Shown: positions 45,943 through 56,035 of the stretch, piece by piece | How positions within the stretch are numbered: the stretch's first letter is position 1 | How the letters are laid out: each line of letters opens with the position of its first letter | NCBI RefSeq assembly: GCF_001404985.1 | Contig: NZ_JRLF01000006.1 | Span: forward strand, 496,001 to 560,000 | From: Flavobacterium aquidurense | Lineage (GTDB): Bacteria > Bacteroidota > Bacteroidia > Flavobacteriales > Flavobacteriaceae | DNA: 64,000 bases | Direction: 5' to 3' | Translations under genes and position numbers: made by a program | Notes under the pieces: generated by a model | Told to the model about the DNA's origin: nothing | Databases searched by the model: none | Seen by the model: only the letters and a program-made list of their open reading frames with translations

Positions 45943-46528
45943 ATAAAATAGCTTTCGAAGGAACGACATATATTTATTATAAAATCGATAAATATGTCAC
46001 CCCGATGGGGCTATTTTGAAATATGGATATTTAATTTTCTATAAATATATCGTCCCTCCGGGACTTTATTAACAGCCTAAAAAGAGAGCTCCGGAGGAGC
46101 CTAATATTTATAGCAAATATATACCCGCCCAATTCTAAGCTCCAGCGGAGCGATATATTTTTATTATCTAATTCTTAAAAATGTCACGATAAGGTTTTGT
46201 TTAAATATTTTTAAATTACACTCAGCACGTTAAATAATCATTTATTTTCATTAGGATACTTCTCCCTTAGATTACCAATTTTTGCGATCGGTAACATTTG
46301 CTTAACACTCTAATCTTTTTCTAATCTACTTTAAATCTAGCTTTAATCTACTTATTTTTAGCTTTTTACACAAGTAGTTGATTTTAAAGAGCTAATTCCT
46401 TTCTCTTGAAATAACATCTTGATAATCCTAAGTTAACAATGAATTGTTTTATGATTTTAAGTTAACAAAAGCGTTAAATCTGATCGAAACAAAGGGAGTT
46501 TCTTTGTCAAATAAAAACTAAAAACAAC
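45943..46528. other. Intergenic region: dispersed repeats and long leader of the Oar-like gene
   Basis: 45966-46170 holds repeats listed separately. Beyond that two copies of AAGTTAACAA (about 46430 and 46462) flank the likely promoter area. No gene. Confidence 0.5.
45966..46170. repeat. Cluster of GC-rich dispersed repeats (GTCCCTCCGGGAC / GAGCTCCGGAGGAGC type)
   Basis: Four related short hairpins occur in a row, each followed or preceded by ATATATTTATAG-like sequence: TCACCCCGATGGGG, GTCCCTCCGGGAC, GAGCTCCGGAGGAGC, AGCTCCAGCGGAGC. A similar cluster lies at 59732-59855. Confidence 0.75.
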
Positions 46529-49500
46529 ATGACAAAACTAAAACTCTTTTTTTCGGCGGTAATGCTTCTCGTAATGGGAAACATTTTTGCCCAAATTACA
46601 ACCTCATCCTTATCTGCAAAAGTAAATGATGGTACAAGCCCTCTTAACGGAGCTGAGGCTACATTAACACATTTACCTACCAATTCAGTTTACACAGCTG
46701 TAACTGATAAGCAAGGCAGATTTAGTTTCGAAAATTTAAATGCCGGTGGTCCTTACCAATTAGAAATTAAAAGTGCGGGCGCCAAAGATTACTCTAATGC
46801 ACAAATACATTTAGCGCTTGGCGATAACGATTTGCCTACAATTGTGGTTAGTAAAGCAGATGACAATGTTTTGGAAGAAGTGGTAATAACAAGTTCTAAA
46901 CCGTCTTCTAAAAACAACGGTACAAGTATTAATGAGAAAAAAATTAATGGTTTACCGCTAATCAACAGAGGAATTCAGGATGTTACAAAACTGGTTCCGC
47001 AAAGTTCTAACAACTCATTTGCAGGAACCAATTTCAGATACAACAACGTAACTATTGACGGTTCGATAAATAATGATGCGATTGGTTTTAGTCCTTCTTT
47101 AGGAGGGCAATCCGGAACATCAGGAATGCCGGGAAGCAGTACACGCTCGAATTCTATAAGTTTGGATGCAATACAGGATATTCAGGTTTATATTGCTCCT
47201 TATGACATTAAATTAGGTAACTTTTTAGGAGGAAGCGTAAATGCCGTTACCAGAAGCGGTACAAATGAAGTAACCGGATCTATTTACAGTTATGGAAGAA
47301 ATGCTGCCATGACAGGTCCTAATAACGCAGGTGATGGTTCTAAAATGCCTAAATCTTTTGGTGATTACCAAGTTGGTTTTAGATTAGGTTTACCAATTAT
47401 TAAAGACAAATTGTTCTTTTTTACCAATATGGAATACGCAGAACGAACAGATCCTTTGTTTTATAATGCCGGACAAACAGATTCTAACGGAAAATTAACT
47501 TCATTGGTTGATAATGCTACGGCACAACAAATTTCGAATTTCGTTAAAACAAATTACGGATTTGATCCGGGAAGTTATGGCGCATACAACAACTTTGCAA
47601 AGAGCCAGAAATTCTTCAATAAATTAGATTGGAAAATTAATGACAAACATTCTCTTTCGTTAAGAAACAATACGGTTATTTCTCAGGCTTCAAACTTAGA
47701 GCGTGATGCAGCAAATTTCAGGTTTTCAAGCATGGATTTCACTCAAAAAAACCAATCCAGCAGTACGGTTTTAGAATTAAAAAGTCATTTTAACAACCAA
47801 TGGTCCAACTCTTTTATTGCAAGTTACTCCGCCATTAAAGATTACCGTGATCCAAAATCAGGCAATGCAATGTTTCCCCAAGCAGAAATTGGTTATAACG
47901 GAGGAACTATTTTCTTAGGAAATGATCGTGAAGCAACTGTTTTTAACATGAAACAAAATACAGCCGAAATCACAGACAACCTTACGTATAAAACAGGAAA
48001 CCACACTTTATTGTTTGGTACACACAACGAATTCTACGACATTAATTACGGATTTGTAAATGCCCTTAACGGAAGAGTTTCATACAAATCCCTGGCAGAT
48101 TTCTACAGCAAAACCCCTACCCGAGTTCGCGGAACCTATCCTTTTGACGGTTCTACTAGAGATGAGATTTTTAATAATCCATATGCTAAATTCAAAGTAA
48201 ATCTTTATAGCGTTTATGTTCAGGATGAGATTAGAATTGGCAACAAATTAAAAGTTACTCCGGGTGTGAGAGTTGATTATACAGATTTGCCAAATAAACC
48301 AAAATTAAGTCCACAAGTTCAAAATTCTCCTGCTGATCCTAATTATGGCACTACATACAGTTATACGCCATTAAATCAAATTAGCAACAACTTTTTTACA
48401 ACTGCATTAGTTTCTCCAAGAGTAGGATTTACATATAATGTAGACGAGGATAAAACGCTTGTTTTAAGAGGCGGATCCGGAGTATTTACAGGCAGGATTC
48501 CGTTTGCATGGTTAGGATATGCCTACTATAATGATGGTGTAGGTTACGGAAGTTATGACAAAAATAACCTTACTCCTGCTCAGGTTGCAGCAGCAGGTGA
48601 TCCTTTGGCAACGAATGGATTAAACGGATATCACGACGCAACGCCAAAAGTACAGGCAGATTTAGTAGATAATAAATTTAAAATGCCGGCAGTTTTAAGA
48701 AACTCATTGGCTATTGATAAAATCATTAACGGGTATAAATTTACAACCGAAGGTATTTATACTAAAGTAATTCGTGATCTTGAATTTCAACAAGTAAATA
48801 AACTGGATAATCCAACTTATTTCTCTTATGATACCAATCACCAAATGCCAATTTATGCAGCTAATATCAATTCTGCTTTCTCAAATGCTTATTTGTTATC
48901 AAATACAAGCAAAGGATATAGATACAGCATTACAGAGATGATCTCAAAATCATATGATTTTGGTTTTAACTTTATGGTGGCGTATACTTATGGAGATTCT
49001 CGTGATGTAACAAACGGAATTCGTAATTCTATGGAAAGTAACTTCCAGATGAACCAGTCTTTGACGCCTAATGATCCTCAATTGGCAACTTCAAATTTTA
49101 ATATCAAACACAGAATCGTTTCTAATGTAGGATATGCAGTAAAATTAGCTGATAACAATACTTTCTCTGCCAATGTATATTTTAATGCACAATCAGGAAA
49201 TCCGTTTTCATGGGGATTTGTAAACTCTACAATTGCAGGAACCGGACAAGCAGGAGGATTAGCTTATATTTTTAAAGATGCAGCAGAAGCAGCTAAATAT
49301 ATTGGGGTAAATGCAGCGGGAGTTCCATCAGCTACAGCAGCTCAACAAGTGGCAGATTACGAAGCTTTCATCAACGGAAATGACTATCTAAAAAGCCGAA
49401 GAGGAACCTTCACACAAAGAAATGGTGATACGACTCCATGGAACATTCAGGCAGATTTGAAATTAATGGATGAAATAAAAGTGGCAAAAGTGGGTACATT

Positions 49501-49744
49501 TCAAGTTTCATTTAGCATGGCAAATATTGGAAACCTTATCAATAAAGATTGGGGAAGAAGTTATTTTGTTCCCAATACCTATAACTCAACAGCAAACCTT
49601 GGTTTAACAAAATCAGGAAACTTAGGCGGAGTTGCTACTGGCGACCCAACATATACTTTCCAGAAACCTACGGCAACACCTTATACTATAGATCAATTAG
49701 CCTCAAGATTTCAAGGACAACTTGGCGTTAGGTATTCTTTCTAA
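46529..49744 (+). CDS. Oar-like TonB-dependent receptor
   Basis: 1071 residues. Signal peptide to about residue 22. A carboxypeptidase-regulatory-like domain (about 25-110: SAKVNDGTSPLNGAEATL). The plug follows (about 130-240: GGSVNAVTRSGTNEVTGSIYSYGRN), then a long barrel ending in a C-terminal Phe (LGVRYSF). Typical of Oar/OmpA-like receptors of Bacteroidota, which import peptides or other large solutes, or take part in adhesion. No SusD partner lies next to it. Monocistronic, strong terminator. Confidence 0.92.
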   Translation: MTKLKLFFSAVMLLVMGNIFAQITTSSLSAKVNDGTSPLNGAEATLTHLPTNSVYTAVTDKQGRFSFENLNAGGPYQLEIKSAGAKDYSNAQIHLALGDNDLPTIVVSKADDNVLEEVVITSSKPSSKNNGTSINEKKINGLPLINRGIQDVTKLVPQSSNNSFAGTNFRYNNVTIDGSINNDAIGFSPSLGGQSGTSGMPGSSTRSNSISLDAIQDIQVYIAPYDIKLGNFLGGSVNAVTRSGTNEVTGSIYSYGRNAAMTGPNNAGDGSKMPKSFGDYQVGFRLGLPIIKDKLFFFTNMEYAERTDPLFYNAGQTDSNGKLTSLVDNATAQQISNFVKTNYGFDPGSYGAYNNFAKSQKFFNKLDWKINDKHSLSLRNNTVISQASNLERDAANFRFSSMDFTQKNQSSSTVLELKSHFNNQWSNSFIASYSAIKDYRDPKSGNAMFPQAEIGYNGGTIFLGNDREATVFNMKQNTAEITDNLTYKTGNHTLLFGTHNEFYDINYGFVNALNGRVSYKSLADFYSKTPTRVRGTYPFDGSTRDEIFNNPYAKFKVNLYSVYVQDEIRIGNKLKVTPGVRVDYTDLPNKPKLSPQVQNSPADPNYGTTYSYTPLNQISNNFFTTALVSPRVGFTYNVDEDKTLVLRGGSGVFTGRIPFAWLGYAYYNDGVGYGSYDKNNLTPAQVAAAGDPLATNGLNGYHDATPKVQADLVDNKFKMPAVLRNSLAIDKIINGYKFTTEGIYTKVIRDLEFQQVNKLDNPTYFSYDTNHQMPIYAANINSAFSNAYLLSNTSKGYRYSITEMISKSYDFGFNFMVAYTYGDSRDVTNGIRNSMESNFQMNQSLTPNDPQLATSNFNIKHRIVSNVGYAVKLADNNTFSANVYFNAQSGNPFSWGFVNSTIAGTGQAGGLAYIFKDAAEAAKYIGVNAAGVPSATAAQQVADYEAFINGNDYLKSRRGTFTQRNGDTTPWNIQADLKLMDEIKVAKVGTFQVSFSMANIGNLINKDWGRSYFVPNTYNSTANLGLTKSGNLGGVATGDPTYTFQKPTATPYTIDQLASRFQGQLGVRYSF

Positions 49745-49768
49745 AGATTGTGTTTTTATTTTTTTACT

Positions 49769-49812
49769 ATCCCCCAGTTTCATGCGGTTTGAAACTGGGG
49801 GATTTTTTTTAT
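49769..49812 (+). terminator. Rho-independent terminator
   Basis: Stem ATCCCCCAGTTTC / GAAACTGGGGGAT with a 9-nt loop and a run of eight T. Confidence 0.95.
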
Positions 49813-49840
49813 GAATTTCTCCCTAAATATCTTCCTGATA

Positions 49841-49876
49841 GTCAAAAAAAAAGATACCATTTACGATATCTTTTTT
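49841..49876 (-). terminator. Probable terminator of the receiver gene
   Basis: AAAAAAGATA pairs with TATCTTTTTT; the minus strand ends in nine T. Confidence 0.7.
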
Positions 49877-49882
49877 CTTTGA

Positions 49883-50338
49883 CTATTCAATTTTCACTGA
49901 CTTAATCTCTATTTTATTATACTGGGCAATAGATTTTGGCTGGCTCCAGTATTCTATAATGGTCTTGATTACCTGCTTGAATTTAACATAATCAAAAGGC
50001 TTCACAAAATAGCTGTGCGTAGGCAGCGAATAGGGATCGATTACAAAACTCTGCTCAAATAATGTTGTAAAAAACAAATACGGACAGTTAAACATCGTTC
50101 CTACACCATTATCAGGGTTAGTTTCCATAACCTTGTAGTTCATAACATTCAGCAAAACAATATCAGAGAAAACCAAAAAAGGTTTTATTTTATTGCGCAA
50201 CATATAATTGCAGGCTGCTTCGGCAGTATTAAAATATATAATCGAGTTGGCGTAATTTAATTCCATAAAAACCTCAATAAATAACTTTCGGTCTTCTTGT
50301 TTATTCTCGATTATTACTATAGGTCCTTTTTTATTCAT
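49883..50338 (-). CDS. Stand-alone receiver-domain protein (response regulator-like)
   Basis: 151 residues, single receiver domain. IVIIENKQEDRKLF at the start replaces the usual DD pair with EN, FLVFSDIVLL gives the phospho-Asp and HSYFVKPFDY the Lys. Loops are divergent, so phosphorylation may be altered. No output domain. Such single receivers in flavobacteria often serve as relay proteins. Monocistronic. Confidence 0.85.
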   Translation of the reverse strand: MNKKGPIVIIENKQEDRKLFIEVFMELNYANSIIYFNTAEAACNYMLRNKIKPFLVFSDIVLLNVMNYKVMETNPDNGVGTMFNCPYLFFTTLFEQSFVIDPYSLPTHSYFVKPFDYVKFKQVIKTIIEYWSQPKSIAQYNKIEIKSVKIE

Positions 50339-50657
50339 AGTAATAAGTTTAAATTCTTATTTAAAATGTGCCGTAATTAAACGCACAAATTCTATGTAAA
50401 TATTTTAAAATAAGCGCAGAATAACTTACAAAATCCTTTTTTCAAATTATATAATTTTCATTCTATACCCTTTTTATAATCTCTTGTCGTAATATGCTGA
50501 AAATTATATAATTACTCTACAAAATCGTATAATTAAATATGTATGTGTTGATATTAATTTTGATTTAACCTTTTAACATTCAATGAAATGAATTTAACAT
50601 TCGATGAAATGAATTAAAAGGAATTTTATTTTATCTATTAATTTAACATCTAACATT
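50339..50657. other. Intergenic region with a 21-bp tandem duplication
   Basis: At 50572-50613 two 21-bp units (TTTAACATTCAATGAAATGA with one change) repeat in tandem just ahead of the small basic gene. No gene seen. Confidence 0.7.
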
Positions 50658-50783
50658 ATGAACACTTCAAACCACAAAAACAGCAGTACTACGAGTACAA
50701 AATCAACAGATAAAAAAACAGGTACTTCAAAAAGTACTACAAAATCTGCCGATACTAAAAAGTCTCCAATGACTAAAAAGTAA
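50658..50783 (+). CDS. Small basic Lys/Ser/Thr-rich protein
   Basis: 41 residues, starting MNTSNHKNSSTT and ending KKSPMTKK, made almost only of Lys, Ser, Thr, Asn and Asp. It has no hydrophobic part and resembles the tails of histone-like proteins, and the tail of the YciF-like protein at 35161. It is followed after 18 nt by a strongly acidic gene. Probably real because of its composition and position, but too short to be sure. Confidence 0.6.
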   Translation: MNTSNHKNSSTTSTKSTDKKTGTSKSTTKSADTKKSPMTKK

Positions 50784-50801
50784 ACCTTTAATTCATTATA
50801 T

Positions 50802-51275
50802 ATGATAATAGGAAATAGTGAGAATTACGGTCGGGATGACCGTAATTTTTATCATCCAGAAGATGATGTCCGTCAGAATCCTGATAAAAAAGAAAACGAT
50901 CTTTATGCTGTAAGTCACAATAATGACGAAAGTTATGTTGATGAATATCAAAAAAGAAACGATGAAGAATACGAAGACGATGAGGAAATCTTTAATCAGA
51001 CTGAAGATGAAAACCAGGATGATTTAGATCAAAATTTCTCTAATGCTCTTGACAGGGAAAACGAAGACGACGATTATGCTGAAGATGATGATCTCGATGA
51101 AGACCTTGATGAAAGTGATTTAGATGATGATCTTGTAGAAAATTATGATGAAAATGATCGCGATCCTGACAGTTTTGCTACAGATAACCTGAAGCAGGAT
51201 GAACTGGACCAGGAATACGACATTGATCAGGATCTTGAAGAAAAAGATCCTGTAAATAATCCCAGAAAATTTTAA
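50802..51275 (+). CDS. Highly acidic Asp/Glu-rich protein
   Basis: 157 residues with Asp and Glu making up a large share, in runs such as DDLDEDLDESDLDDD. No signal peptide, likely disordered. It sits 18 nt downstream of the small basic gene and before the terminator at 51290. No known family; similar acidic proteins are found in flavobacteria, including the one at 7618, which shares DPD and DxDL elements but is not clearly homologous. Confidence 0.65.
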   Translation: MIIGNSENYGRDDRNFYHPEDDVRQNPDKKENDLYAVSHNNDESYVDEYQKRNDEEYEDDEEIFNQTEDENQDDLDQNFSNALDRENEDDDYAEDDDLDEDLDESDLDDDLVENYDENDRDPDSFATDNLKQDELDQEYDIDQDLEEKDPVNNPRKF

Positions 51276-51289
51276 GCATTGCGCTTTAA

Positions 51290-51330
51290 AAATAAACCAT
51301 TCGCAACGAATGGTTTATTTTATTTTACCC
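51290..51330 (+). terminator. Rho-independent terminator
   Basis: A 14-bp stem, AAATAAACCATTCG / CGAATGGTTTATTT with loop CAA, then TATTTTA. An ATG inside its 3' arm (51310) is in frame with the next gene but is not its start. Confidence 0.9.
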
Positions 51331-51384
51331 CAATTACAGACCAAAATCAGATTCGCAAGTTATCAATGTACAAATCAATTTACT

Positions 51385-51867
51385 ATGGATATTTATATTA
51401 TTTTACAACTAATAATAGTTTCGATCGCAGCCACATCGGCGATGACGTTATTTAGCTATGCAGCATCAGCAAGCTTTCGGGAATTATATAAAGAACCTGT
51501 TTTGCTGACATTCATGCTAACCAAACTTCATATGGAATTAGCTCCTTTGACAAAATCAATATTAGCCTGGTTACTTCATTATTTTATAGGTTTACTTTTC
51601 GTGCTGGCGTACTATTTTTTATGGGTAAGGAATATTTTACCTGTTTCGTTCCTGAGCGCATTTTTACTGGGATTTATAAGCGGCATTATTGGCATTCTGG
51701 GCTGGATGATCATGTTTAAAATGAGTGATCATAAACCTGAAATTGATTTTAAAGGCTATTATTTTCAGCTGCTGTTGGCACACATTATTTTCGGTCTTAT
51801 TGCAACCGCAGTTTACTCCCTTTCAATAACTATATTAATATTAGCAAAATCATATGTCACTGTCTAA
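51385..51867 (+). CDS. Small integral membrane protein of unknown function
   Basis: 160 residues from the ATG at 51385 (MDIYIILQL). The upstream ATG at 51310 lies in a terminator hairpin and is rejected. Four membrane helices are predicted (about 3-25, 55-75, 85-110, 130-155). No family recognised. The stop overlaps the start of ligD by 14 nt, so the two are co-translated. Confidence 0.7.
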   Translation: MDIYIILQLIIVSIAATSAMTLFSYAASASFRELYKEPVLLTFMLTKLHMELAPLTKSILAWLLHYFIGLLFVLAYYFLWVRNILPVSFLSAFLLGFISGIIGILGWMIMFKMSDHKPEIDFKGYYFQLLLAHIIFGLIATAVYSLSITILILAKSYVTV

Positions 51868-54406
51868 ATACAATCAAAAAAGAGATTTTAAACAAACTAA
51901 AGAACCCAAAGGTAAAGTCGAAAAATCAGCAAGCGAATTGATTTTTGTAGTTCAAAAACATGCTGCTTCACATTTGCATTATGATTTTAGGCTTGAGATG
52001 GATGGGGTTCTTAAAAGCTGGGCAGTTCCTAAAGGTCCGTCGATGAATCCTGATGATAAACGTTTGGCGATGATGGTAGAAGATCATCCCTATAGTTATA
52101 AAGATTTTGAAGGAACGATTCCTGCCGGAAATTACGGTGCCGGAAATGTTATCGTTTGGGATAATGGTACTTATACTCCGGATGAAAAAATGGCAAATCC
52201 TGAAAAAACTTTATTGGCTGGTCTTAAAAAAGGACATTTAAGTTTTAGTCTAAAAGGAAAAAAACTCAAAGGCGAATTCTCACTGATAAAACTCAAAGGA
52301 AAACAGGAAAATGCCTGGTTACTTATTAAAAAAAGTGATCCGCATGCATCTGAAAGTGATGTATTGAATAAAAACAAATCAGTACTTTCTGAGAGAACAT
52401 TAGAGGAACTCGAAAAGAATTCTAAAAAATTAAATAAAGAGATCACGGAAAAGAAAAGTACAAAAAAAGAGAATCATTCATCTCAAAAACCGGCTGTTTT
52501 TATCAAACCTATGCTCGCCACTATACGAGAAAAAGCATTTGATGATGCTGACTGGGTTTTTGAAAACAAATATGATGGTTACAGGGCAATAGCTGTAATT
52601 AATCCTGGTGATGTACAATTGTTTAGCCGAAATGAATTGTCTTTTAATACCAATTTTAAACCCATTGCAGATGAATTGCATAAAGTAGATCATATTGCGG
52701 TGTTAGATGGCGAAATTGTTGTTGAAGAAGAAAATGGAAAAGCGAATTTTCAGCTGCTTCAGAATTATCTTAAAACAGGTTTGGGTACTTTGAAATATTA
52801 TGTTTTTGATTTGCTGAATTTAGACGGAAATCCAATTACGGATTTATCACTTCTGGAAAGGAAAGAATTGCTTAAAATTCTGTTCAATAAATATGATTTT
52901 AAAAATATTTTTTACTCGGAACATACTGTTGAAAAAGGTCTTAACCAATTTGAACTTTCGATAAAAAGCAAAGACGAAGGTATAATTGCAAAAAAAGCCG
53001 ACAGTACTTATATTTCTAATAAAAGAAGCAATGACTGGCTTAAAATTAAAACTTCGAATGCAGAAGAAGCTATAATTATTGGAATTACTGAACCTAAGAA
53101 ATCCAGAAAATACTTTGGCGCAATTTTACTTGGGCAATATTATGGAAAAAGACTTCAGTTTATTGGAAAATGCGGAACAGGTTTTACAGATCCTACACTT
53201 AAGGAATTGTATACGACCTTAAAGCCCTATTTTGTAAATGAATCTCCACTTAACGAAAAAATTGCGTTAAAAGATGAAATTCAGTGGGTGAAACCTAAAT
53301 TAGTGTGTCAGGTTAAGTTCTCAGAATGGACAAATGACAAACATTTGAGACATCCTGTGTATTTGGGTTTGCGAATTGATAAAAAACCAAATGAGGTTTT
53401 TGTGCCTTCGAACATTAAAGCAGATGTTACACCAAAAACGAAATTCAAAGAAGATACAATGAAAGAAAAACCAACTCAGAAAACTGAAAACGATTATGAT
53501 TTGAAAATAGGAAAAACCACTTTGCACCTCACCAATCAAAACAAAATTTATTTTCCTGATGATGGTATTACCAAGGGAGAAATTGTGCAATATTATAACG
53601 AAGTGGCTGATTTAATCCTTCCGTATCTCAAAGACCGCCCGCAATCCATGAATCGTTTTCCTAACGGAATTGACGGTTCTAGTTTTTATCAAAAAGATGT
53701 CGATGTAGATAAAGTACCAACCTGGTTAAAAACAGAAAAAGTTTTTTCAGAATCGAATGAAGAATACCTTAATTATTTGATTTGCAATGACAAAGCAACA
53801 CTACTTTATATGGCAAATTTAGGCTGTATTGAAATGAATCCGTGGAATTCTACTATAAAACAGATCGAAAATCCGGATTGGCTGGTTATAGATATCGATC
53901 CTGAAAAAGATAATTTTGAAGAAGTGGTAAAAACGGCTTTAACGGTAAAAGAAGTTCTGGACGAGCTTGAAACCGAATGCTACTGCAAAACTTCGGGCGC
54001 CACAGGATTACATGTATATATTCCGCTTGGAGCGCAATATGACTACGATTCTATCAAAATTTTAGGTGAATTACTGGCAACAGAAATACAATCGCGATTG
54101 CCAAAAACAACTTCTCTGGAACGAAGTATCAAGAAAAGAAAACATAAAATATACATTGATTATTTACAAAACCGACGCGGACAAACGCTCGCAGCACCTT
54201 ATTCTGTAAGACCTAAACCTGGAGCAACGGTTTCAACACCACTAGAATGGAGCGAAGTAAACCTGCAATTGCATCCATCACAGTTTACGATTAAAAATGT
54301 GATGAAACGTTTTGAGAAAAAAGGAGATTTATGGAAGCCTGTTTTAGGAAAAGGCGCTAATATTAAAAAAATATTACACAAACTGGAAAATAGAAATCCC
54401 CATTAA
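51854..54406 (+). CDS. ligD: DNA ligase D (NHEJ): phosphoesterase, ligase and polymerase domains
   Basis: 850 residues, the order PE-LIG-POL. 3'-phosphoesterase: residues about 10-165 with [17 protein letters not shown] (His36, His42, Asp44). ATP-dependent ligase: about 215-530 with the adenylated Lys239 in ENKYDGYRA and [10 protein letters not shown]. Polymerase/primase: about 560-845 with LVIDIDPE (near 680) for metal binding and [13 protein letters not shown]. It repairs double-strand breaks with Ku. It converges with ku and the two stop codons overlap. Confidence 0.96.
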   Translation: MSLSKYNQKRDFKQTKEPKGKVEKSASELIFVVQKHAASHLHYDFRLEMDGVLKSWAVPKGPSMNPDDKRLAMMVEDHPYSYKDFEGTIPAGNYGAGNVIVWDNGTYTPDEKMANPEKTLLAGLKKGHLSFSLKGKKLKGEFSLIKLKGKQENAWLLIKKSDPHASESDVLNKNKSVLSERTLEELEKNSKKLNKEITEKKSTKKENHSSQKPAVFIKPMLATIREKAFDDADWVFENKYDGYRAIAVINPGDVQLFSRNELSFNTNFKPIADELHKVDHIAVLDGEIVVEEENGKANFQLLQNYLKTGLGTLKYYVFDLLNLDGNPITDLSLLERKELLKILFNKYDFKNIFYSEHTVEKGLNQFELSIKSKDEGIIAKKADSTYISNKRSNDWLKIKTSNAEEAIIIGITEPKKSRKYFGAILLGQYYGKRLQFIGKCGTGFTDPTLKELYTTLKPYFVNESPLNEKIALKDEIQWVKPKLVCQVKFSEWTNDKHLRHPVYLGLRIDKKPNEVFVPSNIKADVTPKTKFKEDTMKEKPTQKTENDYDLKIGKTTLHLTNQNKIYFPDDGITKGEIVQYYNEVADLILPYLKDRPQSMNRFPNGIDGSSFYQKDVDVDKVPTWLKTEKVFSESNEEYLNYLICNDKATLLYMANLGCIEMNPWNSTIKQIENPDWLVIDIDPEKDNFEEVVKTALTVKEVLDELETECYCKTSGATGLHVYIPLGAQYDYDSIKILGELLATEIQSRLPKTTSLERSIKKRKHKIYIDYLQNRRGQTLAAPYSVRPKPGATVSTPLEWSEVNLQLHPSQFTIKNVMKRFEKKGDLWKPVLGKGANIKKILHKLENRNPH

Positions 54407-55173
54407 GAGGATTTCTTTTTTTCCAGACTTGCTTTTAGCATCGCCATTAAATCATCGTTTTGTTTGTGAACGACTTTTAATTTTGGAGCGGTTTGTTTTT
54501 TGCCTTTTGATTTATTCTTAATGATTTGCAAAAGTTTGGCGGTATATTCGTCTTTATAAGCGCTGATATCAAATTTTTCAGTAAGCTGATCGATTAACTT
54601 TTCGGCCATATCCATTTCCTTAGTGGCTTTTTTTGAAGCCGCAGGAAGTTTTAAGTCAGATGTGTCCCTGATTTCCTGTTCAAACCTGATTCGGTTTAAT
54701 AAAATCACGTTTTTATATGGTTTTAAAATCGCCAGGCTTTCTTTGTTACGCAATACAAAACTCGTTACCCCTACTTTACCGGATGCTTCAAGCGCATCAC
54801 GAAGCAAAGCATACGCATTCATGGCACCTTTATCAGGCTCCAGATAATACGGTTGTTCGTAGTAAATACTATTGATTTCGCTTTCTAAAGCAAAACTCTG
54901 AATGTTGATAGTTTTCGTTTTTTCGGCATCGGCGGCTTCAAAATCAGCATCTTCAAGAATGACATATTTATCATCAATTTTATAGCCCTTTACAATATTG
55001 GCATAAGAAACTTCTTTGCCCGTATTTTCATTCACTCTTTTGAATTTAATGTTGGCATGATCCTTTTCATCCAGCATATCCATATCGATACTGCTTTCCT
55101 GCACGGCAGAAAATATTTTAATGGGAATATTAATTAACCCAAAACTAATTGATCCTGTCCATATTGCTCTCAT
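54403..55173 (-). CDS. ku: Ku protein (NHEJ)
   Basis: 256 residues. The Ku core starts [23 protein letters not shown] and includes [20 protein letters not shown] and [13 protein letters not shown] [21 protein letters not shown]. The C-terminal Lys tail ([15 protein letters not shown]) binds DNA. It caps ends and recruits LigD. The stop overlaps that of ligD by 3-4 nt, tail to tail. A SpoIIAA-like gene lies 9 nt upstream. Confidence 0.95.
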   Translation of the reverse strand: MRAIWTGSISFGLINIPIKIFSAVQESSIDMDMLDEKDHANIKFKRVNENTGKEVSYANIVKGYKIDDKYVILEDADFEAADAEKTKTINIQSFALESEINSIYYEQPYYLEPDKGAMNAYALLRDALEASGKVGVTSFVLRNKESLAILKPYKNVILLNRIRFEQEIRDTSDLKLPAASKKATKEMDMAEKLIDQLTEKFDISAYKDEYTAKLLQIIKNKSKGKKQTAPKLKVVHKQNDDLMAMLKASLEKKKSS

Positions 55174-55182
55174 AACTTTATT

Positions 55183-55551
55183 TTATAAAATTGAATTTCC
55201 TTCGACCCATTTTAAGGCTTTATTGAAAGCTAATTTTTTAAAACCACGTAATTCACCTGTACTGTTAAATGTAAATCCGTCATTAAAATTAATTTCTTCA
55301 GAGTCAGAAACAATGGCAACCCTGTTCCAGTTGTCAAATTGCTGTAATCCCAGAACAGCATCCTGAAACCATACATTTTCAGTAAAATTCTGAACATCCG
55401 TATCCAGTGCAAACAAAAAATTAATTTCATTTGATTGTTTCGATAATCCTTCTAATTCAGGCAAAATGACGCTTTTAAAATCATCTGTTGTAACCTGACC
55501 AAGTGCTCTAAAAGCAATTAAATTATTTGCTGTTTCTATTTTATGTATCAT
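55183..55551 (-). CDS. SpoIIAA-like/STAS-fold protein
   Basis: 122 residues. The opening MIHKIETANNLIAFRALGQVTTDDFKSV and the NRVAIVSDSE ... GFKKLAFNKALKWVEG pattern match the SpoIIAA-like family (STAS/SEC14). Function unknown. It starts the unit with ku (9 nt spacing), so both may be expressed together. Whether it takes part in repair is not known. Confidence 0.85.
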   Translation of the reverse strand: MIHKIETANNLIAFRALGQVTTDDFKSVILPELEGLSKQSNEINFLFALDTDVQNFTENVWFQDAVLGLQQFDNWNRVAIVSDSEEINFNDGFTFNSTGELRGFKKLAFNKALKWVEGNSIL

Positions 55552-55654
55552 ATCGATTATGGTTTAATATTGTATCTAATAAATTCTTTTTCAGAAGGTT
55601 AAAATTACTTTACTTCTGATCTTAAAATTTTACACGATTATGAGCGGATATTAC

Positions 55655-55967
55655 AAAACTTCAATAATGTATTTATCAGTTAAAACAACGCAAGATTTTT
55701 TCACGCAGATATAGCAGATACAGCAGATTTTATTTAAATAATAATCCGCGTGAATCTGCATAAGTCCTTTTAAATCTGCGGGAAAACTTTATTAAAAAAA
55801 CATTCCGAAATAAAACTTCAATAATGTATTTATCAGTCAAAACAACGCAAGATTTTTTCACGCAGACATAGCAGATTACAGCAGATTTTATTTAAATAAT
55901 AATCCACGGGAATCTGCATAAATCCTTTTAAATCTGCGTGAAAACTTTATTTAAAAAAACATTCCGA
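55655..55967. repeat. Two tandem copies of a 157-bp unit with CACGCAGATxTAGCAGAT motifs
   Basis: Copy 1 is about 55655-55811 and copy 2 about 55812-55967, with only a few differences. A third start (AAAACTTCA) follows at about 55972. Inside each, CACGCAGA.ATAGCAGAT and its reverse (AATCTGC) face each other. The unit resembles a flavobacterial dispersed repeat; a related piece is at 62565. Confidence 0.85.
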
Positions 55968-55985
55968 AATAAAACTTCATAAAAA

Positions 55986-56015
55986 AAGCTCCAAATCAAA
56001 AAGACCTTGGAGCTT
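55986..56015 (-). terminator. Terminator of the alpha/beta hydrolase
   Basis: Stem AAGCTCCAA / TTGGAGCTT, followed by a T-run on the minus strand. Confidence 0.8.
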
Positions 56016-56035
56016 ATAATTAAATTTAAAAAAAA

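Larger units (their letters stand above)
55552..56035. other. Intergenic region with a 157-bp tandem duplication
   Basis: Holds the direct repeats listed at 55655 and the terminator at 55986. No gene. Confidence 0.6.

Noticed and set aside
55655..55967. Possible CRISPR array
   Set aside because: Only two 157-bp nearly identical units, with no constant repeat/variable spacer layout and no cas genes.
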